NCBI RefSeq assembly: GCF_945605565.1
Contig: NZ_OX216966.1
Coordinates: 1,353,001 to 1,417,000 of the forward strand
DNA length: 64,000 bases
Source: Paenibacillus dendritiformis
GTDB lineage: Bacteria > Bacillota > Bacilli > Paenibacillales > Paenibacillaceae
Direction of reading: 5' to 3'
Numbering within the stretch: the first letter of the stretch is position 1; the number at the start of each line of letters is the position of its first letter. The translations under genes were made by a program, and so were the position numbers. Below the pieces are notes generated by a model that made no database searches, was not told where the DNA came from, and was given only the letters and a program-made list of their open reading frames with translations. This document shows, one piece after another, positions 1 to 7,982 of this stretch.

Positions 1-227
1 CCAGCACAAATACCCGGTAAGGGCATGAGATCGATCCGGCCAATCGGGGGTATGCCCTTGCCGCAGAAGAGGCATTCTCCCCGAATGTAATCGAATCACC
101 AAGAGCTGTATAGATCATAGGACAATTCCCCACCTACTCCTCATTATCCAGACGAATCCTTAACGCATCTTAGAGGTATGATATGGCAAACATCCACAGG
201 TTGTGTGGACGCTTGTCATCCCAGGAA
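1..227. other. Left-edge intergenic sequence
   Basis: I see no convincing gene here. An 8-bp inverted repeat (AAGGGCAT at 19-26, ATGCCCTT at 52-59) could form a hairpin, but no T-run follows on either strand. The segment lies downstream of the minus-strand cassette that ends at 273. Confidence 0.4.
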
Positions 228-265
228 GGGGAAAGAAAACGGCGTACAAGGATTTGTACGCCGTT
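228..265 (-). terminator. Rho-independent terminator of the O-acylation cassette
   Basis: There is a perfect 12-bp inverted repeat (AACGGCGTACAA at 238-249, TTGTACGCCGTT at 254-265) with a 4-nt loop. On the minus strand it is followed by TTTTCTTTCC. It sits just past the stop of the last minus-strand gene at 273. Confidence 0.85.
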
Positions 266-272
266 AGGTGTG

Positions 273-458
273 TTAGAAGTTCATATAAATAAATTCCTGC
301 GTCTCACCGGAGAAGAACAAAATACCGAGCACGATGGCGATCAGGACGATGGCTCCGCCGAGAGCTGCTCCCACCATCATCAGCGCCCGTCCGACACGAT
401 GAGTGAGACGGCGGGATCTCGTCTGGGCCAGTCTGGCGCTACGGGGTTGTAATTCCAT
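273..458 (-). CDS. Small single-pass membrane protein of the O-acylation cassette
   Basis: This 61-residue protein has a basic N-terminus (RSARLAQTRSRR) and one hydrophobic segment at about residues 27-51, then a short polar tail. It starts at ATG 458, behind an AAGGA ribosome site, and overlaps the end of the SGNH-like gene by 20 bp. That suggests coupled translation and membership of the same operon. Small membrane proteins accompany other MBOAT cassettes (DltX in dlt operons), and by position this one could be an accessory to the acyl transfer complex. I recognise no sequence family, so the functional link rests on operon position alone. Confidence 0.6.
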   Translation of the reverse strand: MELQPRSARLAQTRSRRLTHRVGRALMMVGAALGGAIVLIAIVLGILFFSGETQEFIYMNF

Positions 459-1599
459 ATTCCTTCAACCTCTTATACAAAATTTCGCCGAACATTTTAT
501 TTCCTTTGTCGATAAGATGAGCCGGATCGCGATAATATTCGTGCGGGATCGTATTGTCCTTATCCTTATTGAATTCGATATACGGATAGCCTTTGGACTC
601 AATCAGCTTCTGATAAGCCCCCATCACCTTGGTATACTCGTTCCAGTTGAACAGCTTCTTCTTCGCAATATGCTCTTTATCCAGCGGAGCGGAATAGAAT
701 ACGGCTTTCTTGTCATGCTCCTGCAGCAGATCCAGCGTTTTCTCGATCATGAACAGCCCGAAGCTGTTATCCTTGTCGAAAGGCTTATTCCAGCGATAAA
801 GCTCTTTGTAATGCTTGTCGATGCCTTCCTTTTGGGCGTCTTTCAACTTGTCGTAGGCTGTATACATCGGGGTATAGCTTTCTTTTATCCCTTTTTTCTC
901 GTCCTCTTTCTTTTTGATTTCCCGGCGGATTTTCTCCATCGGCGTACGGGTCTTGAACAGACGGTAGCTGATCGCGTCGCGATCATGATAGAGGGTCCAC
1001 TTGTTCAGGAAATGGGACGTGACCCAATTGTGAATGTCGCTCGGAAGCGACTGGCGGTTCTTGTCCGGGAAATCATCCAGCCAGCTTCGCGGAATATTTT
1101 GGTCCAGCTTCTCGACAAGCGACGGATAGACGATGACATTCGGCTCATTATCCGAGACGACGGCGATGCCGTAGTTGATCTCATAGACGACATAATCGAC
1201 ATTATCTATCATCGAGGCGAGCAGGGCATAGGTCTCCGTGAATCTTCCGCCGGCAATTCCCAGGTTGACCACGCGGCTGTCTTTCAAATGAACCTGAAGG
1301 ACGCCGGCCGAGGTGTTCTCCCCCTTCTTCACGGTCGTGCCAAATACCGTGGAAGGCCCGAACATGCCGATGACCTTTTTGCCGTCATTCGGCTGCTCCT
1401 TCAAATATTCCACCCACAACGGCGTATAGACGATCGAATCGTAGGTCGGAACGCGGAGTTCCTTTTTCGCATGTGTCACGACTTCTTGCCTCATTTGTTC
1501 GACCACTTGATCGGCTCCATTGCCCAGTCCGAGCAATCCGACCAAGGCGAAGGAGATAAGCATGACGGACACGGTCTTGTTCAGAAATAAATTAGCCAT
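439..1599 (-). CDS. SGNH-fold (DltD/AlgJ-like) surface acyltransferase partner
   Basis: The 386-residue protein has an N-terminal hydrophobic anchor at about residues 8-27, so the bulk is probably extracytoplasmic. An SGNH/GDSL-like nucleophile region reads GMFGPSTVFG near residues 79-88, and the C-terminal D-x-x-H pair is DPAHL near residue 361. These features fit proteins that work with an MBOAT enzyme to move acyl groups onto exported polysaccharide or wall polymer. It starts at ATG 1599 behind GAGG and lies 45 bp after the MBOAT gene. Substrate is unknown: O-acetylation of a secondary wall polymer or exopolysaccharide is the natural guess. D-alanylation is less likely because no dltA or dltC is nearby. 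Confidence 0.75.
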   Translation of the reverse strand: MANLFLNKTVSVMLISFALVGLLGLGNGADQVVEQMRQEVVTHAKKELRVPTYDSIVYTPLWVEYLKEQPNDGKKVIGMFGPSTVFGTTVKKGENTSAGVLQVHLKDSRVVNLGIAGGRFTETYALLASMIDNVDYVVYEINYGIAVVSDNEPNVIVYPSLVEKLDQNIPRSWLDDFPDKNRQSLPSDIHNWVTSHFLNKWTLYHDRDAISYRLFKTRTPMEKIRREIKKKEDEKKGIKESYTPMYTAYDKLKDAQKEGIDKHYKELYRWNKPFDKDNSFGLFMIEKTLDLLQEHDKKAVFYSAPLDKEHIAKKKLFNWNEYTKVMGAYQKLIESKGYPYIEFNKDKDNTIPHEYYRDPAHLIDKGNKMFGEILYKRLKEYGITTP

Positions 1600-1644
1600 T
1601 ATACCTCACACTTCCATTCCATCAATAATCGAAAATCGGTTAAC

Positions 1645-2838
1645 CTATCGCATGCCGAGCAGCCGGAGCATCAAATCCCATCCGTCTACAATCGGCAGAA
1701 TGAAAAATACGCGGCTGATCGTGACGCCAAAGAACGTAATCAAAATCGCGATGGTTGTCGTTCCCGGCTTGAGCCACTTCGGAACAGGCTTTAATGAAGG
1801 CTTGATCTGCTTCACGTAAAAGCGATGGATACATAACATCACGCCATGGAACATGCCCCAGACGACGAAATTCCAAGCGGCTCCGTGCCAGAGGCCGGAG
1901 ACGGTCATCGTCGCCATCAGATTCAAATAGACCCGGGGCGCGGAGACGCGGCTTCCGCCGAGCGGGAAATACACATAGCGGGTCAGCCAGGAACCGAGCG
2001 AGATGTGCCAACGGTTCCAGAACTCGGCTACGCTGCGGGCCAAGTAAGGGAAGCGGAAGTTCTCCGGCACGACAATGCCGAACAAGCGCGCGGTTCCGAT
2101 CGCAATATCCGAATACCCCGAAAAGTCAAAATAAATGACGAATGTATAGGCGACGAGCGAGATCCAGAGCGTTGCCGTGTCCGAGCCGGCTATTCCAGCC
2201 TGCGAGTATACCGGTTGCGCCAGCAAATCGATCGAACCGGCCAGCACGAGCTTTTTGAACATCCCGAATCCAATCCGGGTTACCCCAATCATCACATGGT
2301 CGATGTGAAATTTCGAGGTAAGCTGGGGATAGAATACCTGAAACTGCTTAATCGGCCCGGCCACCATCGTCGGGAAGAAGAAAATAAACGACAACAGTCC
2401 TTCCGGCCGATGTTCCGGCAAAGTTCCACGCTTGCGTTCGACCAAGTAATGAATCAGCTCGAACGTAAAGTAAGAAATGCCTAACGGCAGCACAATCTGC
2501 TCCGCCTTCGGCAAGAAGGGCTGATGCAAAAACGAAAACAATTCATTTAACGTATCCAGCATCATATTCGTGTACTTGAAATAACCAAGCACGAGAATGG
2601 CGCCGATAATGCCCGCGGGATAAATCCACCGCTTGGTCCACTTCGCCGCAGCCTTAACCACCATAATGGCGATGACAACCTCGGCAAGCAACAGGAACAG
2701 ATAAGAGCCTGCATAATAATAGTAGAATGTGACGCCTGCGGCAAAGAGCACCCAGGGTCTGACACGATGCGGCATGAGGTGATACGTGACGACAGCCACG
2801 AGCACAAACAGCCAATAAATCCAATCTGTATAAATCAT
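1645..2838 (-). CDS. MBOAT-family membrane O-acyltransferase (AlgI/DltB-like)
   Basis: This polytopic protein of about 397 residues has MBOAT hallmarks. The conserved EFWNRWHISL segment and the GLWHGAAWNF motif, with its catalytic-type histidine, lie in the C-terminal half. It would carry acyl groups across the membrane for transfer onto surface polymers by the SGNH-like protein encoded next. I chose ATG 2838 (MIYTDW), which has a GGTGG-containing ribosome site. In-frame starts at TTG 2868 and ATG 2856 would add up to ten residues and cannot be excluded. It is the first gene of a three-gene minus-strand operon. Confidence 0.85.
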   Translation of the reverse strand: MIYTDWIYWLFVLVAVVTYHLMPHRVRPWVLFAAGVTFYYYYAGSYLFLLLAEVVIAIMVVKAAAKWTKRWIYPAGIIGAILVLGYFKYTNMMLDTLNELFSFLHQPFLPKAEQIVLPLGISYFTFELIHYLVERKRGTLPEHRPEGLLSFIFFFPTMVAGPIKQFQVFYPQLTSKFHIDHVMIGVTRIGFGMFKKLVLAGSIDLLAQPVYSQAGIAGSDTATLWISLVAYTFVIYFDFSGYSDIAIGTARLFGIVVPENFRFPYLARSVAEFWNRWHISLGSWLTRYVYFPLGGSRVSAPRVYLNLMATMTVSGLWHGAAWNFVVWGMFHGVMLCIHRFYVKQIKPSLKPVPKWLKPGTTTIAILITFFGVTISRVFFILPIVDGWDLMLRLLGMR

Positions 2839-2868
2839 AATTTCCGTATCCACCATCCAAATTGCCAA

Positions 2869-3171
2869 ACTATCTGTATCTTAAACCTTTGTTCATCTTA
2901 CAACATCTAGTAGTTAAATTATATGAAAACTTCATAAAGACCCCTTATTATTTTCTTAAAAACGACAAAAAATCCCTTTTAGCAAACTCTTCCTTCCCTA
3001 TAATTAGATGCGTGAAACGGCCCGAAAGTTTTGAATTATTTCAAGAATTAACGGCGGCAATTTTTTGCAGACAAAAAGGAGCATGGCGTTCTTTTATTAA
3101 GTGGGTATTCCATAAATTGGAACATAAGCGTGTGCTCCGTTTCTTGGCCTGATGGGATGCTCTAGTTTCTC
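2869..3171. other. AT-rich intergenic region upstream of the MBOAT operon
   Basis: It should contain the promoter of the minus-strand operon, but I could not find a well-spaced -35/-10 pair. A plus-strand frame at 3011-3152 (GTG start, 46 codons) reads like protein but has no ribosome site and no recognisable family, so I do not call it. The 84-bp repeat array begins at the right end. Confidence 0.4.
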
Positions 3172-3787
3172 TTTTGATCGCTATCCCAACGAGTCAGGAG
3201 TGGTGTGTGGGGAACGTTAATTGGTTGGCCGGGTGGTCGAAGTGTCTGCTGTCTCTTTTGAGCGCTATCCCAACGAGTCAGGAGTGGTGTGTCGGGAACG
3301 TTAATTGGTTGGTCGAGTAGTGGAAGTGTCTGTGTGCCCTTTTGATCGCTATCCCAACGAGTCAGGAGTGGTGTGTAGGGAACGTTAATTGGTTGTTCGA
3401 GTAGTGGAAGTGTCTGTGTGCCTCTTTTGATCGCTATCCCAACGAGTCAGGAGTGGTGTGTTGAGAACGTTAATTGGTTGGCCGGGTGGTCGAAGTGTCT
3501 GCTGTCTCTTTTGAACGCTATCCCAACGAGTCAGGAGTGGTGTGTTGAGAACGTTAATTGGTTGGTCGAGTAGTGGAAGTGTCTGTGTGCCCTTTTGATC
3601 GCTATCCCAACGAGTCAGGAGTGGTGTGTTGGGAACGTTAATTGGTTGGTCGAGTAGCGGAAGTGTCTGCTGCCTCTTTTGAACGCTATCCCAACGAGTC
3701 AGGAGTGGTGTGTCGGGAACGTTAATTGGTTGGTCGAGTAGTGGAAGTGTCCGCTGACTCTTTTGATCGCTATCCCAACGAGTCAGG
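3172..3787. repeat. 84-bp tandem repeat array, seven units plus a partial eighth
   Basis: Units begin with TTTTG at 3172, 3256, 3340, 3425, 3509, 3593, 3677 and 3761. The spacings are 84, 84, 85, 84, 84, 84 and 84 bp. Each has a nearly invariant core (CTATCCCAACGAGTCAGG, then AGTGGTGTGT and GAACGTTAATTGGTTG). Variation is confined to a few positions, such as GATCGC/GAGCGC/GAACGC and GGTCGAGTAG/GGCCGGGTGG. The eighth unit diverges after AGTCAGG. The 85-bp unit breaks any reading frame, and stops occur in the unit, so the array is non-coding. It occupies most of the gap between the MBOAT and biotin operons. Confidence 0.95.
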
Positions 3788-3974
3788 CAAGGAGCGTGGG
3801 GAATGTAACGCGTCAGCAGGATTGTAGCAACGGTTGCCCTTCACAGAATGAATGGGGAAAATGGCGGAGTGCGGTACTTCTGATTCGAGGGGATAGTGGA
3901 GCAAAGAATCGAAAGGTATGTATGAAGTGCAGGCGCCGGGAAGAGGAGCTACCTCATGTCAGCCTGCCATATAT

Positions 3975-4004
3975 GTAAACCTGATAATAGAAAAAAAGGT
4001 TTAC
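3975..4004. promoter_or_regulatory. BirA-type biotin operator
   Basis: A perfect inverted repeat, GTAAACC (3975-3981) and GGTTTAC (3998-4004), is separated by 16 bp. This matches the known BirA operator layout of two arms spaced 14-16 bp apart in front of biotin genes. It lies about 100 bp before bioD and directly upstream of a plausible promoter. Biotinyl-AMP-bound BirA would repress here. Confidence 0.85.
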
Positions 4005-4010
4005 GAACTC

Positions 4011-4039
4011 TTGTCGTCATCATGCCATTCTTGTAAAAT
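4011..4039 (+). promoter_or_regulatory. Candidate bio operon promoter
   Basis: TTGTCG (4011-4016), a 17-bp spacer and TAAAAT (4034-4039) make a reasonable sigma-A-type promoter. It starts seven bases after the BirA-type operator and about 60 bp upstream of bioD. Confidence 0.5.
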
Positions 4040-4100
4040 AAAACGTTGTAACGTTAACTTTGTATCAGTTCATTTTGGTTTACAGAAAAGAGGAGAACGT

Positions 4101-4895
4101 ATGATGCCAGATAACCTGCCTAAACCGGTGAATGCCGCCGGCCTGTTCGTATCCTCGACCGGGACAGAGGTAGGGAAGACGGTCGTTGTTTCAGGGATTG
4201 CCGCTTACCTCCATTCGGTTCGGAGGCGCAAGCTCAGCCTCTGGAAGCCGGTGCAGAGCGGCGTGGCGTTAGGGTCTCCGGATGCGGACAGCTACCGGCT
4301 GCGAATGGGCAGCGGAATGTCCGAGCTCGCCGAGGAGGACATTGCGACGTGGACGCTGCGTGAGCCGTTGGCGCCCTGGATGGCATGTGAACGGGAAGGG
4401 ATTCGTTTTTCTATGGAAGCCCTGATGGAAGAAGGCAGCCGGCGACTGGAGTCGGATGCGTTCCTGCTGGTAGAAGGAGCGGGCGGCATTGCCGTTCCGT
4501 TGACGCGGGAGATGACGATGGCGGATCTGGCTCAGGAGCTGGGACTTCCTGTGCTGCTCGTGTCTGCCCCCGGATTGGGCACGGTCAGTCACACGGTAAC
4601 AGCCATCCATTATGCCCGCGAATGGGGCAACGATGATATTGCTGTCGTGTTCAGCGGTCCGCCGGAGGCGGCATCGGAGAGGGAGATCCAAGAGAATGCC
4701 TGCATGATCGAAGCGATGACGAATGTACCTGTATTGGGGCTGATGCCATGGCTGCCGCAGCCGGAAGGCATACAGGCGGCTGATCTGTTCGCTTGGGCGG
4801 CATGGCGGGAGCGATGGTTGCAATGCACAATGCGCCTGTCTCGGCTGACGAAGTGGTTGGCAGACCGGGAATGGGGAAAAGTGAAGGAGCGATGA
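4101..4895 (+). CDS. bioD: Dethiobiotin synthetase BioD
   Basis: BioD closes the ureido ring of dethiobiotin from 7,8-diaminopelargonate, CO2 and ATP. The 264-residue protein has the P-loop variant STGTEVGKT at residues 19-27, the KPVQSG motif and the VEGAGGIAVPL segment typical of the family. The frame stays open upstream, but ATG 4101 has an excellent AGAGGAGAACGT ribosome site and gives a normal BioD length. It is the first gene of the operon. Its stop at 4893-4895 abuts the bioB start, and the AAGGAG used by bioB lies inside the bioD 3' end. Confidence 0.95.
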   Translation: MMPDNLPKPVNAAGLFVSSTGTEVGKTVVVSGIAAYLHSVRRRKLSLWKPVQSGVALGSPDADSYRLRMGSGMSELAEEDIATWTLREPLAPWMACEREGIRFSMEALMEEGSRRLESDAFLLVEGAGGIAVPLTREMTMADLAQELGLPVLLVSAPGLGTVSHTVTAIHYAREWGNDDIAVVFSGPPEAASEREIQENACMIEAMTNVPVLGLMPWLPQPEGIQAADLFAWAAWRERWLQCTMRLSRLTKWLADREWGKVKER

Positions 4896-4897
4896 TG

Positions 4898-5902
4898 ATG
4901 AGCAAAACATTGCAAGAGCAGCAGATGGATTGGCGCAAGCTGGCGGATAAGTCGTTAGCCGGCGAAGGAATAAGCCGGGAAGAAGCGTTGGAAGTGCTGC
5001 GGGCGGACGATGACGAGTTGCTGGCGATCATGGATGCGGCTTACCGGGTGCGGCGGCAATTTTATGGGAATAAGGTGAAGCTGAATCTGATTATTAATGC
5101 AAAGAGCGGACACTGTCCGGAAGATTGCGGTTACTGCTCGCAGTCCCGGGTGTCCGATGCGCCGATCGAGAAGTATACGATGCTGGAAAAGGATGTGCTG
5201 GTGGACGGAGCGCGCAAGGCGATGGAGATGCAGGCCGGAACGTATTGCATCGTAGCCAGCGGGCGCGGGCCGACGCCGCGGGAGCTCGATCAGGTGGTCG
5301 CCGCCGTGGAGGAGATCAAGGCGACGATGCCGATGAAAATCTGCGCCTGCCTTGGCATTTTGTCGCAGGAGCAGGCGAACCGGCTGAAGCAGGCCGGCGT
5401 CGATCGCTATAATCACAACTTGAACACGAGCGAGGACCATTATTCTCATATCACCTCGACCCATACATACGCCGATCGGGTACATACGGTTGACACCGCG
5501 AAGCAAGCCGGGATGTCGCCTTGCTCCGGGGTGATTATGGGAATGGGAGAGACTGATGAGCAACTGGTGGACGTCGCATTTTCGCTGCGGGAGCTGGATG
5601 CGGATTCGATTCCGGTCAATTTCCTGAACCCGATTCCGGGAACGCCGCTCGGCCATCTGCATGATCTGGACCCGCGCCGCTGCTTGAAGGCGCTGGCGAT
5701 GTTCCGCTTCGTCTGCCCGACGAAGGAGATCCGCGCGTCCGGCGGGCGGGAGGTCAACCTTGGTTCGCTGCAGCCGCTGGCGCTGTACGCGGCCAATTCG
5801 GTGTTCGTCGGTGATTATTTGACGACGGATGGGCAAGAGGCGACCGCGGATCACCGGATGATCGCCGATCTCGGCTTCGAAGTCGAGCGATGCGCTCTGT
5901 GA
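4898..5902 (+). CDS. bioB: Biotin synthase BioB
   Basis: BioB is the radical-SAM enzyme that inserts sulfur into dethiobiotin. The 334-residue protein shows the CxxxCxxC cluster motif (Cys73, Cys77, Cys80 in GHCPEDCGYC) for the 4Fe-4S cluster. The YNHNLNTS region and a C-terminal RASGGREVNLG segment are also present. Three ATG codons run in a row (4892, 4895, 4898). I chose 4898 because AAGGAG at 4884-4889 then has 8-nt spacing. The gene follows bioD without a gap and its stop (TGA 5900-5902) overlaps the bioF start region. Confidence 0.97.
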   Translation: MSKTLQEQQMDWRKLADKSLAGEGISREEALEVLRADDDELLAIMDAAYRVRRQFYGNKVKLNLIINAKSGHCPEDCGYCSQSRVSDAPIEKYTMLEKDVLVDGARKAMEMQAGTYCIVASGRGPTPRELDQVVAAVEEIKATMPMKICACLGILSQEQANRLKQAGVDRYNHNLNTSEDHYSHITSTHTYADRVHTVDTAKQAGMSPCSGVIMGMGETDEQLVDVAFSLRELDADSIPVNFLNPIPGTPLGHLHDLDPRRCLKALAMFRFVCPTKEIRASGGREVNLGSLQPLALYAANSVFVGDYLTTDGQEATADHRMIADLGFEVERCAL

Positions 5903-7146
5903 TGGAGCCGATGATGGCTGCGGAGAATGCAGGACGCTGGAATTGGATGCGCTCCGAACTGGACGCCTTGGAGGCGGCGGGCCGGCTGCGCAAGCTGGAG
6001 CCTGCGGCGTGGCTGGAGCACGGATGGATCGAGCGGAACGGCAAGCGGCTGCTTCATCTCGCTTCGAATCATTATCTCGGCTTCGAGCCATGGCTTGATG
6101 ATGATGGATGGGCTGGGCTTGCGGCGGAGTGCCGCCGCCTCGGCGAGCCGGCCGTGCGCATCGGCTCCGGGGCTTCCCGGCTCATCACCGGTCATGATCC
6201 GCAGCATGACGCGCTGGAGCGGGAATTGGCCGCCTTCAAGGACACGGAAGCGGCGCTCGTGTTCAGCAGCGGCTACATGACGAATGCCGGCGTCATTCCT
6301 GCGCTGGTCGGCCGGAAGGACGTCGTCTTCAGCGATCGGCTGAATCATGCGAGTATTACGGACGGCATCGTACTGAGCCGGGCTCAGCACATTCGCTATC
6401 CGCACCGGGATATGGATCGGCTGGAAAAGGCATTGAAGCAGTGGCGTACCGGAGAAGCGGGCGTCCCGTCGCGGCAGGGGCGACTGCTGATCGTGACCGA
6501 CGCCGTGTTCAGTATGGACGGGACGGTGGCGCCGCTCGCCGATCTCGTGACGCTGAAGGAGCGCTACGGCGCGATGCTGATGGTCGACGAGGCGCACAGC
6601 GGCGGCGTGTACGGACCGGGAGGGCGCGGGCTGTGCCATGCGCTCGGGCTGCATGCGAAGGTGGATATCATCATGGGCACCTTCGGGAAAGCCTTTGGCG
6701 CGGTCGGCGCTTATATTGCCGCAGAGGATATTGTCGTCCGCTACCTCATCAACCGGGCGCGGACGCTCATTTATAATACGGGGCTGCCCCCGCTTGTGGC
6801 CGCCTTCATCCGGCAGCGGCTGCGGGACGTGCGCGCCGCCGATTCTGCCCGCGCCGAGCTGATGCGCAAGGCGGCGCTGTTCCGCGCGCGGCTGCAAGCC
6901 GGGGGCCTGGACACGGGCCCCGGCGACAGCCATATCGTGCCGGTGATGTGCGGCACCGACCAGCGCGCGGTCGCGCTCAGCGCCGCGCTTGCGGAGGCGG
7001 GCGTCGCCGGCGTGGCGATTCGCCCGCCGACGGTGCCCGAAGGGACGGCGCGCATCCGCTTCGCGCCGACCCCGGCGCACCGCGACGCCGACCTGCTGCA
7101 GGCGGCGGATGCGGTCGTGCGCCTGGCCGCGGAGGCGCGGGCATGA
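5890..7146 (+). CDS. bioF: 8-amino-7-oxononanoate synthase BioF
   Basis: BioF is a PLP enzyme that condenses pimeloyl-ACP with L-alanine. The 418-residue sequence carries the alpha-oxoamine synthase pattern SNHYLGFE, the VDEAHSGGVYG segment and the PLP-binding lysine in GTFGKAFG (about Lys267). Start choice is uncertain. ATG 5890 overlaps bioB by 13 bp, while ATG 5902 forms a TGATG overlap with the bioB stop. The 3' half becomes extremely GC-rich, as do the two genes after it. The stop overlaps the next start as ATGA at 7143-7146. Confidence 0.95.
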   Translation: MRSVMEPMMAAENAGRWNWMRSELDALEAAGRLRKLEPAAWLEHGWIERNGKRLLHLASNHYLGFEPWLDDDGWAGLAAECRRLGEPAVRIGSGASRLITGHDPQHDALERELAAFKDTEAALVFSSGYMTNAGVIPALVGRKDVVFSDRLNHASITDGIVLSRAQHIRYPHRDMDRLEKALKQWRTGEAGVPSRQGRLLIVTDAVFSMDGTVAPLADLVTLKERYGAMLMVDEAHSGGVYGPGGRGLCHALGLHAKVDIIMGTFGKAFGAVGAYIAAEDIVVRYLINRARTLIYNTGLPPLVAAFIRQRLRDVRAADSARAELMRKAALFRARLQAGGLDTGPGDSHIVPVMCGTDQRAVALSAALAEAGVAGVAIRPPTVPEGTARIRFAPTPAHRDADLLQAADAVVRLAAEARA

Positions 7147-7982
7147 GCGGGACGCTCGGGCGGCCCCGGCCGCGGCAGCAGGCGAAGCTGCTGTGGATAC
7201 ATGGCTGGGGCCTGAGCGCCGAGGTGTGGCGGCCGCTCGCGGAGGCCTTGCCGATGTTCGCGCACCGGTACGTGTCCTTCGGCGCGTGCGAGACGGCGGA
7301 TGACCTGCGGGAGGCGGTGCGCGCTCCGCTCCGGCAGGAGCCGGACGGCCCGTGGCATGTCGTAGGGTGGTCGCTTGGCGGCATGCTGGCGATCGAGCTG
7401 CTCGCCGGGCTCGCCGCCGGGAGCGGCCAATGGGCGGGACTGCCGCGCATCGAGAGCGCCCTGCTCGTCGGCACGACGCTGCGCTTCGCCGCCGAGACCG
7501 GGGAAGCGGGGTGGCCGCCGCGCGTGCTGGCCCGCATGCGGCGCCGCCTGGCGCAGGCGCCGGAGGAGACGCTGCTGGCCTTCCTCGGCCAGCTGGATGC
7601 GGGCCCGGCCAGCCCAGGCGAGCCGTCGCTGGCGGAGAAGCTGTGGCGGCAGCTCGCCGCTGCTCCCGGCTTCACGCCAGCCGGGCTCGATGCGGGGCTT
7701 GCCTATTTGGAGGCGGCGGATCTGGCCCCGCAGTGGGCGCGCATCGCCGCGCTCCCGGCGGCGGAACGGCCGCGCCTGCTGTGGCTGCACGGCGCGAACG
7801 ATCGCGTGTGCCCGCGGGCCGCGATGGAGCGGGCGCGGGCATCCTTCGGTTCGGGGCTCCGAACCGCCGTAATACCGGATGCGGGGCATGCGCCGTTCTT
7901 GTCGCATCCGGAGGCATGGCGAGAGGAGGTGAACGCGTGGTATGAAGCGATCACACACGATGGCTGGGGGAGCGGGGAATGA
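7143..7982 (+). CDS. bioH: BioH-like pimeloyl-ACP methyl ester esterase
   Basis: This alpha/beta-hydrolase (279 residues) has an oxyanion-hole motif HGWGLS near the N-terminus. A complete triad is visible: Ser77 in GWSLGG, Asp220 in GANDRVC and His249 in DAGHAPF. It lies between bioF and bioC, so the likely reaction is removal of the methyl group that BioC adds, which releases pimeloyl-ACP for BioF. BioH, BioG and other esterases do the same job in different lineages, so the exact family name is an inference. The start is fixed by the 4-bp ATGA overlap with bioF. GC content is very high. Confidence 0.85.
   Translation: MSGTLGRPRPRQQAKLLWIHGWGLSAEVWRPLAEALPMFAHRYVSFGACETADDLREAVRAPLRQEPDGPWHVVGWSLGGMLAIELLAGLAAGSGQWAGLPRIESALLVGTTLRFAAETGEAGWPPRVLARMRRRLAQAPEETLLAFLGQLDAGPASPGEPSLAEKLWRQLAAAPGFTPAGLDAGLAYLEAADLAPQWARIAALPAAERPRLLWLHGANDRVCPRAAMERARASFGSGLRTAVIPDAGHAPFLSHPEAWREEVNAWYEAITHDGWGSGE

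Noticed and set aside
403..1590. Long plus-strand open frame over the SGNH-like gene
   Set aside because: It is the mirror frame of a gene with clear motifs and its own ribosome site. The plus-strand product has no family features.
3011..3152. 46-codon plus-strand frame starting at GTG 3011
   Set aside because: It has a protein-like composition but no ribosome site, no homologue that I recognise and no operon context.
4045..4085. Possible second BirA site (GTTAAC and GGTTTAC) before bioD
   Set aside because: Arms match poorly and the spacer is too long compared with the perfect site at 3975-4004.
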